The position numbers and the translations under genes were made by a program. A stretch of 64,000 nucleotides of DNA, taken from Pedobacter roseus (GTDB lineage Bacteria > Bacteroidota > Bacteroidia > Sphingobacteriales > Sphingobacteriaceae). Below, piece after piece: positions 16,392-25,139 of the stretch. The DNA lies in NCBI RefSeq assembly GCF_014395225.1, contig NZ_CP060723.1, positions 5,766,001 through 5,830,000 of the forward strand, read 5' to 3'. The number at the start of each line of letters is the position of its first letter. The stretch's first letter is position 1. The notes beneath the pieces were generated by a model. It had not been told where the DNA came from, made no database searches, and worked only from the letters and a program-made list of their open reading frames with translations.

Positions 16392-17366
16392 ATGAATAAA
16401 TCTGTTAGTGTAAAAGTATATCATGGTTATGGCCACGCACACAATCTGGTTGTTTATGGTCATGTTTTTAAACGTAAGGCCAATACACGGCAGGTTTACA
16501 GCAACAATATCTTTGTTAATATCGCTCATCTGTTAAAGCTTTTTATTTTAAAACCCTACGCTTTTGTAGAGGTCCGTTTGCGGTTTTTTGATCAGATTAT
16601 CTACAACAGAACCGAAGGCGATGGCTTTTTTAAATTTGAATGGAAGGCAGAACATGATATCCCCGCGGGCTGGCACGATGTTAAAGTAGAGGCGCTTAAC
16701 GAGGACGGTACTATTTTAAATGCCGGCGAAGGCAAAATTTATGTGCCTCACATTACCCAATATGCTTTCATTTCTGATGTGGATGATACCGTAATGGTTT
16801 CGCATTCTGCAACTATCGGAAGGCGTTTGAGAGAGCTTTTTATTAAAAATCCACATACGCGTAAAACCTTTCCTGATGCGGCCAGTCATTACCAGCAATT
16901 GGCTTTATCTCATACAGAGGCAGAACAACCCAATCCTTTTTTTTATGTGAGCAGCAGCGAATGGAATTTATACGATTACCTGCTCGAAACCTTTAAGTTT
17001 AACAAATTGCCGGATGGTGCTTTTCTTTTAAATACACTGAAAAGATGGAAAGACCTGATTAAAACGGGCAAAACTGGGCATGAAGGAAAATTATTAAGGG
17101 TAATGCGCATTCTGGATGCCTTTCCCAATCAGAAATTTGTGTTTTTTGGAGATAATTCGCAACAGGATCCTGAAATTTATAGTTCGATAGTAGAAAAATA
17201 CCCCAAAAATATCGAAGCAGTTTACATTCGTAATATCCGGCCAGAAAAAGAGGCAGAAACCAAAGAATTGCTTAAAAGAGTAGAAGATAAAGGGGTTGGG
17301 GCATGCTTATTTAATAATAGTGAAGAGGCAATTGAGCATTCTAAATCAATAGGATTGATTCTATAG
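16392..17366 (+). CDS. App1-domain (DUF2183) phosphatase-like protein
   Basis: A 324-residue protein with the App1/DUF2183 catalytic domain, a HAD-like fold found in yeast phosphatidate phosphatase App1. The nucleophile motif is FISDVDDTVMVSHS (DVDDT 129-133). Further family motifs are FFYVSSSEWNLYDYL and FVFFGDNSQQDPEIYSSIVE. The first 120 residues form a beta-rich domain. ATG 16392 (MNKSVSVKVYHGYGHAHNLV) is chosen; an in-frame upstream start at 16311 would lie inside the divergent kinase gene. Its position next to a lipid-kinase-like gene suggests a shared role in lipid phosphate turnover, an inference. Confidence 0.87.
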   Translation: MNKSVSVKVYHGYGHAHNLVVYGHVFKRKANTRQVYSNNIFVNIAHLLKLFILKPYAFVEVRLRFFDQIIYNRTEGDGFFKFEWKAEHDIPAGWHDVKVEALNEDGTILNAGEGKIYVPHITQYAFISDVDDTVMVSHSATIGRRLRELFIKNPHTRKTFPDAASHYQQLALSHTEAEQPNPFFYVSSSEWNLYDYLLETFKFNKLPDGAFLLNTLKRWKDLIKTGKTGHEGKLLRVMRILDAFPNQKFVFFGDNSQQDPEIYSSIVEKYPKNIEAVYIRNIRPEKEAETKELLKRVEDKGVGACLFNNSEEAIEHSKSIGLIL

Positions 17367-17376
17367 TTTTGAGGGA

Positions 17377-17461
17377 CGTCATTCCCGTGTAGGCGGGAAT
17401 CTTAATACAACTTAAAACTCCTACCAAAGCATTACGATTTCCAATCAAGGTGGAAATGACG
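17377..17461. repeat. REP doublet 2
   Basis: It starts CGTCATTCCCGTGTAGGCGG and ends GGTGGAAATGACG. It has the same two-hairpin plan and the same terminal inverted repeat as the copies at 14178, 17693, 19676 and 35386. Confidence 0.85.
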
Positions 17462-17511
17462 TTACGATATATAGTACGAAAGTTTTTACTGATGGGAACA
17501 GGCCACAGTTT

Positions 17512-17620
17512 AATAAACCTAAGGGACAGGAGAGCGGGCACCGAACGCAGAGAGGTAAAGCGGATGGCAGGACTGTCGGATCCGATAAACACAGAGACCT
17601 GCTTTTCAAAAAAAATATTT
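17512..17620. repeat. Dispersed element of about 110 bp, copy B
   Basis: It begins AATAAACCT, contains AAAGCGGATGGCAGGACTGT and ends CCTGCTTTTCAAAAAAAATA followed by TTT. It matches copy A at 10096-10208 from end to end with diverged interior patches, in the same orientation. Confidence 0.75.
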
Positions 17621-17692
17621 TTTGGTTTTCTTTTGTTTTGGTAAGCCACCAAATACGGATAGTCAAGTGAAGAACATTTCTACTAAAGCAGT

Positions 17693-17776
17693 CGTCATTC
17701 CCGCGCAGGCGGGAATCTTAATGCAGACCGCTTCGAGATTCCCAATCAACCCGATAGCTATCGGGTTGGGAATGCC
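17693..17776. repeat. REP doublet 3
   Basis: It starts CGTCATTCCCGCGCAGGCGG. The second hairpin is TTCCCAATCAACCCGATAGC paired with TATCGGGTTGGGAA, and the element ends AATGCCGG. This is the best-preserved copy with the full ACCCGATAGCTATCGGGT core. Confidence 0.87.
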
Positions 17777-17799
17777 GGAACTGTATAGATTTATTCAGA

Positions 17800-18168
17800 T
17801 TAAGAAATCGATTTCCCGAAAGGGGTAAAGGCCAGGTTCATCAGCTTAAAATGCTGGCGACCGAAAGGAATACCCACGATGGTAATGCAAAGCAGAATCC
17901 CGAAAAACAAATGGGTTAAGGCAATCCAGAAGCCACCACAAAAAATCCAGATCAAATTCATAATCGTAGAAAGGCAGCCTGTGTTTGACGAGGTATCTGT
18001 TATTTTAACGCCAAAAGGCGCAAGGCCAACAATGGCAAATTTAAAACATTGGATGCCAAAGGGAATACCTACGATGGTTAGGCAAAGGATTAAACCTCCG
18101 ATGATGTATTCGAAAAAAATAAAAATGCCGCCAAAAATAATCCAGATGATATTGCCTAAAAAGTTCAT
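17800..18168 (-). CDS. yccF: YccF-family inner membrane protein
   Basis: A 122-residue membrane protein made of two similar halves, each with a hydrophobic helix pair and the family motif: LCLTIVGIPFGIQCFKFA (about 29-46) and LCITIVGIPFGRQHFKLM (about 92-109), each preceded by an NxIWIxxGG helix and followed by a short PFG turn. This internal duplication defines the YccF (DUF307) family. The molecular role is unknown. It is a lone gene on the minus strand, directly beside REP doublet 3. Confidence 0.88.
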   Translation of the reverse strand: MNFLGNIIWIIFGGIFIFFEYIIGGLILCLTIVGIPFGIQCFKFAIVGLAPFGVKITDTSSNTGCLSTIMNLIWIFCGGFWIALTHLFFGILLCITIVGIPFGRQHFKLMNLAFTPFGKSIS

Positions 18169-18276
18169 TGTGTTTGTTTAGGTTAAGATTTAAGAATTTG
18201 CTTTTTGTTACAGATAACATTGTGCATTCTTAATAGATTCTCCGTAATTTAGAATTACACACAAAAGAAACACAAC

Positions 18277-18630
18277 ATGAAAAAATTAATTTTTGCAGCG
18301 GCACTCGCCGCTTGCTTTGGGCTATCTGATGCCAAAGCTCAAAACGTAAATGGAATGAAGCTGACCGATATCCATGTAGATTATATCCAGGTCCGTGCCG
18401 AAAAAGCTTTTTTAGCCAATAAACAATGGATTGTATTGGAGTATGGACAAAAAAAGGGAGATTATAGCGAGCTGTACATCCGTGATGATGATGGCAATAA
18501 ACTCGAATTTAATTCTGCAATTGATTGTGTAAACAAGATGAAAAACTATGGATACGAATTATTCAGCGTTTATACAGATCAGATTGATAAAGATACTAAC
18601 CGGCCTGTATACCTGTTAAAAAGAAAATAA
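18277..18630 (+). CDS. Small secreted protein of unknown function
   Basis: A 117-residue protein with a clear signal peptide (MKKLIFAAALAACFGLSDAK, AQ). The mature part of about 95 residues has alternating hydrophobic and charged strands (DIHVDYIQVRAEK, QWIVLEYGQ) and a single Cys. I do not recognise it; a small periplasmic beta-sheet protein is the best description. It is transcribed alone, about 60 bp before the next lipoprotein gene, so a joint transcript is possible. Confidence 0.7.
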   Translation: MKKLIFAAALAACFGLSDAKAQNVNGMKLTDIHVDYIQVRAEKAFLANKQWIVLEYGQKKGDYSELYIRDDDGNKLEFNSAIDCVNKMKNYGYELFSVYTDQIDKDTNRPVYLLKRK

Positions 18631-18692
18631 AACTATAGTGCCAATATAAACGTTTAAATTTTTTTAATGTTCCATCTCATCTAAATTAGCTT

Positions 18693-19589
18693 ATGAACAA
18701 ATTATCCGTCGCCATTGTATTTTGTGCGTTTATTGTGGCAGCCTTAACGGGCTGTGGAGAAAAGTTTAACGCGAAATCTGAAAAAGAATTCGAAGTTTCC
18801 AAAACCAAAATTGTAAAAAACCTTAACGCGGAAGAAAAGAACAATCTGGAAAAAGCCTTAAGGGTGATCGCCTTAGAATCGATGCGTTTAAAATGGAACG
18901 AACCTGAAAAATACAAGGGAAAATCTTTTGATAAAATTTCTTTGGAAATGATTGATGGTTTAAGCTACTCATCAGTGGTAAACCTGGCCGAAGATCTTTT
19001 GCAGGCACACAATAAAAAAGAAATCGCAAAAGTATCAGGAGAAATTGATACACTCGAAATCCAGAAAAAGGAGTTGGTCGTTAATAAACAGAAACTGGAT
19101 ATATTTAAAATCAAGAACCTGACCATAACAGAAGATGAGTTTTTTGGAGAAAAGGTGCCCAAGCTTGAAATTGAATATGTTTACACTGGTAAGCAACCCT
19201 TAACTGGTAGTGTTGATGTTAATGTAGAAGTTCGGGAAATATCGACTAAAAAAGTGATTTCTGCTCACATGTCGAGGGATGGGGATGGTAACAATACTTT
19301 AAAACCGGGCGATTCGCTGAACGATAATGACATGTTAAGGGAAGCAAAAGCAAATCATCCCGAAAAATGGAAAAATGTTAAATATCCGGTTACCAATGCA
19401 AAGCTTGCCGACTTTGGTCTTGAACTTAATGTTTATGCTTCGAGTATTACGACCAATGGCAAAACCATAGCCTTGCCAAAATACAGTGTTGAAGATGTTG
19501 ATGCAGAGATCAAGAAAAAGAAAGCTGAATTAAAGGAACTTCAGGAAACCAAGGGAACTTTAGATGAGCTGGAGCTTACAAACAAATAA
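18693..19589 (+). CDS. DUF6694-like lipoprotein
   Basis: A 298-residue lipoprotein with lipobox LTGC (Cys 21) after a hydrophobic signal (MNKLSVAIVFCAFIVAALTG). The N-terminal helical half, with LNAEEKNNLEKALRVIALES and IDGLSYSSVVNLAEDLL, resembles the DUF6694 lipoprotein family. A coiled coil (about 110-140) leads into a beta-rich domain (about 145-260), and another charged coiled coil (VDAEIKKKKAELKELQETKG) closes the protein. It should be anchored in the outer or inner membrane facing the periplasm. No function is known to me. Confidence 0.72.
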   Translation: MNKLSVAIVFCAFIVAALTGCGEKFNAKSEKEFEVSKTKIVKNLNAEEKNNLEKALRVIALESMRLKWNEPEKYKGKSFDKISLEMIDGLSYSSVVNLAEDLLQAHNKKEIAKVSGEIDTLEIQKKELVVNKQKLDIFKIKNLTITEDEFFGEKVPKLEIEYVYTGKQPLTGSVDVNVEVREISTKKVISAHMSRDGDGNNTLKPGDSLNDNDMLREAKANHPEKWKNVKYPVTNAKLADFGLELNVYASSITTNGKTIALPKYSVEDVDAEIKKKKAELKELQETKGTLDELELTNK

Positions 19590-19600
19590 GCTAATTTAAT

Positions 19601-19659
19601 CTGTCATGTTGAGCTTGTCGAAATGCTTTTAAAAGTTTTTCGACAGGCTACCTTGACAG
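19601..19659. repeat. Imperfect hairpin element CTGTCA...TGACAG
   Basis: CTGTCATGTTGAGCTTGTCG at the left pairs imperfectly with TTTCGACAGGCTACCTTGAC, AG at the right across a short A+T loop. The words recall a dispersed Bacteroidota repeat type, distinct from the REP doublets. It begins 12 nt after the lipoprotein stop and could also act in termination. Confidence 0.6.
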
Positions 19660-19675
19660 ACTCCTTTTATACGGC

Positions 19676-19744
19676 CGTCATTCCCGCGCAGGCGGGGATC
19701 TTAAAACGCTTGCATTACGATTCCCAATCAAGTTGGGAATGACG
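19676..19744. repeat. REP doublet 4
   Basis: It starts CGTCATTCCCGCGCAGGCGG, and the second hairpin is TTCCCAATCAAGTTGGGAAT followed by GACG. It lacks the CCCGATAGC insert of copy 3, showing that the inner part of the second hairpin is optional. Confidence 0.87.
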
Positions 19745-19848
19745 ATCTCTCGCAGACAGCGGTTCGTAAAAAAAAATGTAATTTATTTTAATTCAATAAG
19801 TTAGCCATCAGGACGGCAATGATATTAATAATTCAGCTTAGCCAAATT

Positions 19849-21048
19849 CTATATAAAATCCAGTGTATTAAATTTCTTATTCAAAATATCAGCATTATTT
19901 ACATCCAGCCATTTATCTAAAATGGTACCATACACCTGCCTGAAATCCAATTGATATTTTAAATCTCCGGTATCCAGATCACTTAAGTTTGGTGCAGCAT
20001 TAAATATACCCTGTTTCTTTAATTTTCCGCCGAAAACAAACATGTTATTTGCCGTTCCGTGGTCGGTTCCGTTACTGGCATTTTGTTCTACCCTGCGGCC
20101 GAATTCGGAGAAGGTAATTACCAGGGTGTCATCCAGTTTATTATTAGTTTTAAGATCTTTCAAGAAAGCGGCCATACCCTCACTGTATTGTTTTAGTAGA
20201 TTTCCTTGTTGACCGATCTGGTTTACATGGGTATCGAAACCGCTTAACGAAACATAATAAACCCTGGTTTTTAATCCCGACGAAATAAATTTCGAAACCG
20301 TTTTTAACTGGTTGGCAAAACCCGAGTTAGGATAAGTTGATTTGGACTGATAAATTTTCGACGTATTCTGGATATAGTTTGCAGAAGAAGAAGTTTCGAT
20401 CATTGTTTTATATAAATAACCCAAATTATCTTCATCCAAATGCTCTTTATCATTTTGCAACATGGCTTTAAAAAAAGGATCATTCGTATTGCGGAACAAC
20501 GCTGCGGGATCTTTTAAAGCAATACCCTTTTTGGTCTGTCCTTTCATGGCCAGAGAAAGCGAATCGTCTACCTCGATTGCGGTATAAGGGAATTTGCAGG
20601 TTTGGCAATTGCTATCTAGATAACGACCAATCCATCCTGTAGATAAGAACTGATTACTATCACTACCGGTTTGCCAGATATCCATAGAACGAAAGTGCGA
20701 ACGATCGGGATTTGGGTAACCCACATCGTTAATAATGGTCATCCAGCCCTGATCGTGTATCTCTTGCAGCGCAGCCATATTTGGGTTTAAGCCCTGCATA
20801 TCGTTCAATTTGATCACTTCTTCAGGTTTGATGGCAATGCTTTTCCTTTTTTGATAATAAATATCATTTCCAAAAGGAATAACCGTGTTCAAACCATCGT
20901 TTCCACCAGAAAGCTGTACCACAACCAGGTTTTTGTATAAACTTAACTCATCAAGCGCCATGGCCTCAAGCGGTTTCATGAAAGCCGGAACAAATAGCGA
21001 ACCTGCTGCCACAAATCCTGTATTTCTTAAAAAATTTCTTCTGTTCAT
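19849..21048 (-). CDS. DUF1501 protein with Tat-like signal
   Basis: A 399-residue protein of the DUF1501 family (sulfatase/alkaline-phosphatase-like fold). The N-terminus has a Tat-like signal (NRRNFLRNTGFVAAGSLFV). Family motifs follow: LVVVQLSGGNDGLNTVIPF, GYPNPDRSHFRSMDIWQTG, VYYVSLSGFDTHVNQ, VITFSEFGRRVEQN and GTDHGTANNMFVFG. The Asp/His residues in GGNDG, GFDTH and TDHGT are likely metal ligands. It pairs with the DUF1800 gene upstream in the same direction, a widespread gene pair of unknown function. Confidence 0.9.
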   Translation of the reverse strand: MNRRNFLRNTGFVAAGSLFVPAFMKPLEAMALDELSLYKNLVVVQLSGGNDGLNTVIPFGNDIYYQKRKSIAIKPEEVIKLNDMQGLNPNMAALQEIHDQGWMTIINDVGYPNPDRSHFRSMDIWQTGSDSNQFLSTGWIGRYLDSNCQTCKFPYTAIEVDDSLSLAMKGQTKKGIALKDPAALFRNTNDPFFKAMLQNDKEHLDEDNLGYLYKTMIETSSSANYIQNTSKIYQSKSTYPNSGFANQLKTVSKFISSGLKTRVYYVSLSGFDTHVNQIGQQGNLLKQYSEGMAAFLKDLKTNNKLDDTLVITFSEFGRRVEQNASNGTDHGTANNMFVFGGKLKKQGIFNAAPNLSDLDTGDLKYQLDFRQVYGTILDKWLDVNNADILNKKFNTLDFI

Positions 21049-21165
21049 CTTGTTAATAGTTAATGTTTTTTTAGTAGTTCATTGGTTGATGGTTCATAGT
21101 TTTATAGTTGATGGCCTGGGTATTTTGGTCAATAGTTAATAGTTTTATAGTTGATAGCCTGGATG

Positions 21166-21332
21166 TTTAGCTTTTTGGCTATCAACCATCAGCCCTCAAC
21201 CCTCATTTAACAGCTTAGGTATTTAGCTTTTTGGCTATCAACCATGGGTCATCAAACCATCAACCCTCATTTAACAGCTTAGGTATTTAGCTTTTTGGCT
21301 ATCAACCATGAGCCATCAAACAATCAACCAAA
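21166..21332. repeat. Direct repeats between DUF1800 and DUF1501 genes
   Basis: TTTAGCTTTTTGGCTATCAA begins copies at 21166, 21222 and 21286 (periods 56 and 64 bp), each followed by CCATCA-type words and, in the first two, CCTCATTTAACAGCTTAGGT. The left part (21060-21165) holds related GTTAATAGTTTTATAGTTGA words. The repeat fills most of the 290-bp gap between the two genes of the pair. Confidence 0.85.
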
Positions 21333-21338
21333 ATGCGC

Positions 21339-22781
21339 CTAGCACAACTGATACTCCGGCATGCTTGTAATCTCAACCGCGGTACTTCGCAATCCTTTAT
21401 TATCGCTTACCATGGTTGTAATTTTATCGTTTAATTTTGGTTGTAATAAAAATTCGGTAAGGGCTAATGGCGTCAATCCTTTTGGTAAGGTGCCTAAAAA
21501 TTTAGGCCAATCGGCATTTGCGTTAACGTACGATTTTGGTTTTGTATTGGCGTTGGCATTGGTGGTTGCTACCCTGCTTAGTGCAATTACGGCCTCATCT
21601 TCGGGATCTGCCTTGCCGCTAAAATCGATTTCCCCATCATTTAAAACGAGCGATGGAATGCGCATCCTTAACATTAACGACGAACTGTCGATCCAGCTTT
21701 GTCCGCCAGGCCAGCCCGCTACATTTGGCGGGTTAAATAAATATTGGCCTAAACTGCTTTGCAACTGAATTAAAACCTGAGGTTTGTTGTAGGTAACATA
21801 AAACTCGCGACTTAAACCCACTAAAAATTCAGCCGGAGATTTAATTTTGGTACCTACGTTTTCAGGGCTGAAAAACCAATCGGATGTAAACATCTTTTTC
21901 ATCATCGAAGCAATGTCGTACTTCGAGTTGTAAAAATGTGTTGCCAGTTCTTTAACATGCGCCTCATTTGGATTATCGTTCACAAAGAATTTATATACCT
22001 TCCTGGCGATGAACTGTGAGGTTTCTGGTTTTTCTAAAATAATGTCGATGATATTTTCACCTTCAAAATTCCCGATTTTACCGAAAAAAGTCTTGGTTCC
22101 CGTATCGTGCAGGTTTTCCCTGAAAATAAAAGAGCCATCTTTATCATACATCCAGCCGGTAAACGAACGTGCAGATTCTTTAATATCCTGTTCGGTGTAA
22201 TTTCCCCTACCCAGGGTGAAAAGTTCCATGAGCTCGCGGGCGAAATTCTCGTTTGGTTTGCCTTTTCTGTTTTGCTGGTTGTTGAGGTATTGCAGCATGG
22301 CCGGCGACTTAGAAACTTCAACCAATAAGGTTTTAAAGCTGCCTAAGGCATTATCGCGTTGGATATTGTTTAGCTGTTGTGCAAAAAAAGGATTGTTGCT
22401 ACGGCAGGCAAAATGGCCATGCCAAAAAAGCGTCATTTTCTCCCTTAATGGTGCATCAGTATTGATCATCTGATTAATGAAAGCAATGTTAAGGTCGCGG
22501 CTTACTTCGTTTTGTTCGCGTACAATCTGCTGGCGCATTTTCTTTTCATCATCCGTCAGGTCTTTTTTAGCGTATAAACCCGCCTGTACCAGAAGTTGCC
22601 GTTTTGATTCAAAATCATTTACTAATTTGATCGGATCGTCTTTTTGGGAATCTTTAAGCATGTTATCAACCACCTTTTCAAGGTTTTTTTTGCTTAATTT
22701 CTGTAAATCGGTATAAGAAATACCGAAGCCCGCCCGGTTGTAAAGATGTTTTACTTTTAAGAAATTATCTTTTGCGTTCAT
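21339..22781 (-). CDS. DUF1800 protein
   Basis: A 480-residue protein of the DUF1800 family. It shows KVKHLYNRAGFGISYTDLQK near the start, REKMTLFWHGHFACRSN, ENFARELMELFTLGRGNYTE, ESARSFTGWMYD, HDTGTKTFFG and NPPNVAGWPGGQSWID, all typical. The function is unknown; members are usually encoded beside DUF1501 proteins, as here. There is no classical signal peptide. ATG 22781 is preferred to an in-frame TTG at 22790. The gene probably heads a two-gene transcript with DUF1501, though the 290-bp repeat-rich gap leaves room for a second promoter. Confidence 0.88.
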   Translation of the reverse strand: MNAKDNFLKVKHLYNRAGFGISYTDLQKLSKKNLEKVVDNMLKDSQKDDPIKLVNDFESKRQLLVQAGLYAKKDLTDDEKKMRQQIVREQNEVSRDLNIAFINQMINTDAPLREKMTLFWHGHFACRSNNPFFAQQLNNIQRDNALGSFKTLLVEVSKSPAMLQYLNNQQNRKGKPNENFARELMELFTLGRGNYTEQDIKESARSFTGWMYDKDGSFIFRENLHDTGTKTFFGKIGNFEGENIIDIILEKPETSQFIARKVYKFFVNDNPNEAHVKELATHFYNSKYDIASMMKKMFTSDWFFSPENVGTKIKSPAEFLVGLSREFYVTYNKPQVLIQLQSSLGQYLFNPPNVAGWPGGQSWIDSSSLMLRMRIPSLVLNDGEIDFSGKADPEDEAVIALSRVATTNANANTKPKSYVNANADWPKFLGTLPKGLTPLALTEFLLQPKLNDKITTMVSDNKGLRSTAVEITSMPEYQLC

Positions 22782-22854
22782 AATGGACAATTTAACAGTA
22801 TGACTTATTTAAAACGCAAGGGTTTAATCTTTGTTTTCTTTCTTATTTTCGCCT

Positions 22855-23487
22855 ATGTTTTTTCAACTCTTAGATGATGACCCCGGTTTCCCTGATCCAG
22901 CTTTGGCAGAAGAGGATGGTTTGCTGGCCATTGGTGGAGATCTGGGTATGGAAAGATTGTTGATTGCCTATTCTAACGGCATATTTCCATGGTTTAGCGA
23001 AGGCGAACCAATCCTTTGGTATTCGCCACATGAGCGTTGCGTGATTTATCCTGATAAAATCAAGACCAGCAAAAGCATGAAGAAAATTTTAAAGGACGAA
23101 GTTTTTAAAATTACTTTTAACCAGGCTTTTGCTGAAGTGATCCTTAACTGCGCCACCACGGAAAGAAAAGGGCAGGATGGAACCTGGATTACCAACGAAA
23201 TGCAACAGGCTTACATCAATCTTCATCAGCAGGGTTATGCACACAGTGTGGAAGTTTGGCTGGAAGATAAGCTTGTGGGCGGCTTGTATGGATTAAAGGT
23301 TAATCGAGTATTTTGTGGCGAAAGTATGTTCAGTTACGTGAGCAATGCTTCGAAAGCGGCACTTATCTTTTTAAGTAAAATGAATATCGATTTAATCGAT
23401 TGTCAGTTACCAAACGATCATTTAATGAGTTTGGGTGCAGAAATGATTGATCGAGAATTGTATGCGGAAATGCTTCAGGCTCCTTAA
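22855..23487 (+). CDS. aat: Leucyl/phenylalanyl-tRNA-protein transferase
   Basis: A 210-residue enzyme that transfers Leu or Phe from tRNA to proteins with N-terminal Lys or Arg, marking them for ClpS/ClpAP. Signature stretches: FPDPALAEEDGLLAIGGDLG, LLIAYSNGIFPWF, EPILWYSPHERCVI, GTWITNEMQQAY, VGGLYGLKVNRVFCGESMFS and IDCQLPNDHLMSLGAE. ATG 22855 (MFFQLLDDD) matches the family start better than an in-frame TTG at 22831. It is divergent from the DUF1800 gene and forms its own transcript. Confidence 0.95.
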   Translation: MFFQLLDDDPGFPDPALAEEDGLLAIGGDLGMERLLIAYSNGIFPWFSEGEPILWYSPHERCVIYPDKIKTSKSMKKILKDEVFKITFNQAFAEVILNCATTERKGQDGTWITNEMQQAYINLHQQGYAHSVEVWLEDKLVGGLYGLKVNRVFCGESMFSYVSNASKAALIFLSKMNIDLIDCQLPNDHLMSLGAEMIDRELYAEMLQAP

Positions 23488-23850
23488 TACCAATATGCTT
23501 TTAGTTTGTCATTTATTTGAAGCGCAGCCTGCTACTACTATTTAGGTTTCTTCCCGCTTTACGTTTTATCCCGATGTAAAATCGGGATGCTCACTTCAAT
23601 CGGGGCTAAGGGGCCAGGCCTGCCTTGCTATTATCGGCTAACGCCATAAGAAATTAATTTTGGATGGTTTTCTTACTAACCTGTGTTTAATAAACCCGGT
23701 AGTAGCGGTTCCGATTTAAGCATTGTTGTTATTATTTTTTTGGTATGCTTGCTTGTTTCACAGGTTTTATCAGAAGTAGCGGATAACGGGGCTGCTGTTT
23801 CAGAAGTATTACTGCATGTTCATTTTCAGATAAAAAGCAAAGGATTATTC
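23488..23850. other. Intergenic stretch after aat
   Basis: No gene is supported. ATCCCGAT (23568-23575) and ATCGGGAT (23581-23588) form a small hairpin. The surrounding G+C-rich words (TTCCCGCTTTACGTTTTATC, GGGGCCAGGCCTGCC) look like a decayed dispersed repeat. A short open frame at 23683-23871 has a hydrophobic middle but no other support. Confidence 0.5.
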
Positions 23851-24453
23851 TCACTTATTATCATCAATTAAACCCTGCTCGCGCATGGCGTTTTCAATTC
23901 TTCTATCGGGGATAAACCAGATACAGGCCACCAGGAAATAAAGTGCAACACCGATCCAGGGGTTGATAAAGCTAAGGGCGATACCACCAATATAAAAAAG
24001 GAGGGAAAATTTTCCCTTAGCATCGTTACCAATAGCATGCACCACTAAAGAATGCTGGCCTTCGGTTCTTTTGATCACGATAACCAGTAAAGTATAAGAA
24101 ATGGCCGCCATAAGCAACACTGCTCCATAAACGATAACCGGCCACAGGGCAAAATGATGCTCGCCCATCCACCCAGCAGCAACAGGAAATAATGAGAGCC
24201 AGAACAGGAAATTAAGGTTTGCCCAAAGCATTGATCCATTTACTTTTTTAACGGCATGCAATAAATGATGGTGGTTATTCCAGTAAATGCCGACATAAAT
24301 GAAACTGAGGATGTAACTGATGAATTTTGGGATAAGTGGTTTTAAAGTCGCTAAAGTTTCGCCATGTTCAGGCACCTTAATCTCCAAAACCATAATGGTG
24401 ATGATGATTGCAATTACACCATCGCTAAATGCTTCTAATCTGCCTTTATTCAT
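23851..24453 (-). CDS. TMEM175-family (DUF1211) potassium channel-like protein
   Basis: A 200-residue membrane protein with the TMEM175/DUF1211 signature at the N-terminus: GRLEAFSDGVIAIIITIMVL followed by EIKVP. The FSDGV segment and the following helix form the selectivity region in bacterial TMEM175 channels. About six helices can be drawn, with SYILSFIYVGIYWNNHHHLL as another family block. It probably conducts K+ across the inner membrane. Its start overlaps the stop of the upstream lipoprotein gene by one base (TAATG), so the two are coupled. Confidence 0.88.
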   Translation of the reverse strand: MNKGRLEAFSDGVIAIIITIMVLEIKVPEHGETLATLKPLIPKFISYILSFIYVGIYWNNHHHLLHAVKKVNGSMLWANLNFLFWLSLFPVAAGWMGEHHFALWPVIVYGAVLLMAAISYTLLVIVIKRTEGQHSLVVHAIGNDAKGKFSLLFYIGGIALSFINPWIGVALYFLVACIWFIPDRRIENAMREQGLIDDNK

Positions 24454-25034
24454 TATTGTTTTTTCGTTAGATAACTAATTACACCAGTTCTGTATTCGGG
24501 ATCTTTTTCGTTTAAAGCTATAAGTTTATTGGTGAAGTCAAAATTTACAAAAAGTTCAGGGATATCATCATCTGTTGGTAGAAATGCTTTAAATCGATAT
24601 TGCCCGGAATTATAATCTACGTCTGTTTCATTTAGGTTTGCTACCTCAAAAGTCATCTTATCTGTGCGCATCTTATTTTTTGATTTCAAATTATAGAGCT
24701 TTGTAAGAGCAGTTACAAGTCTGTCACTTTCTTTACCAGTCGATTGGAATGAAATCCCATTGGCTAGAAAAGTGTTTTTCATTTCTCCATTTACAATGCC
24801 AGCTTTAATATTCTTTTTCAATGAAATTTCGAGGCCAACAGTATCGGTATGATCGAGCCCTTGTGCTTTAAAAATTACAGTAGAATCCGTTTCTTTTTTA
24901 CTTACAATGTTTAACATCAGATCAATAAAGCCGTCATCTGCCTTTTTTATAACAATTTGAGTTAAATCTTTTTCTGAAGGTTTGCATGAAAATAAAAGAA
25001 ATATGGTAATCAAAGAGAGCAAATTTTTTTTCAT
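24453..25034 (-). CDS. Lipoprotein of unknown function
   Basis: A 193-residue lipoprotein: MKKNLLSLITIFLLFSC puts the lipid-bearing Cys at about residue 17. The mature part is rich in beta strands and charged residues. Two similar stretches (KKADDGFIDLMLNIVSKKET and KMRTDKMTFEVANLNETDV) hint at a DUF-type beta domain, but I do not recognise a family. It is translationally coupled (TAATG) to the TMEM175-like channel, which suggests a shared role at the envelope. Confidence 0.7.
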   Translation of the reverse strand: MKKNLLSLITIFLLFSCKPSEKDLTQIVIKKADDGFIDLMLNIVSKKETDSTVIFKAQGLDHTDTVGLEISLKKNIKAGIVNGEMKNTFLANGISFQSTGKESDRLVTALTKLYNLKSKNKMRTDKMTFEVANLNETDVDYNSGQYRFKAFLPTDDDIPELFVNFDFTNKLIALNEKDPEYRTGVISYLTKKQ

Positions 25035-25090
25035 TTTTTAAAAGCGTTTGAGTTAACTACAATTATCAGTCAAATTATTTTATAAAACAA

Positions 25091-25117
25091 AACCTGCAAG
25101 CTTTTGGCCTGCAGGTT
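25091..25117 (-). terminator. Terminator of the DUF1080 gene
   Basis: AACCTGCA (25091-25098) pairs with TGCAGGTT (25110-25117) around a partly paired loop. Read on the minus strand it is followed by TTTGTTTTATA, giving a plausible Rho-independent terminator 23 bp after the stop. Confidence 0.65.
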
Positions 25118-25139
25118 CCTTACTATTGTTTTGTTGAAA

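Larger units (their letters stand above)
17367..17799. other. Intergenic stretch made of repeats
   Basis: Between the App1 gene and yccF the DNA consists of REP doublet 2 (17377-17461), the dispersed 110-bp element copy B (17512-17620) and REP doublet 3 (17693-17776). No gene is supported; short open frames on both strands read through these repeats. Confidence 0.7.

Noticed and set aside
23683..23871. A 62-codon frame with a hydrophobic stretch
   Set aside because: It lies in repeat-like DNA, overlaps the end of the convergent channel gene, and has no recognisable start context or relatives known to me.
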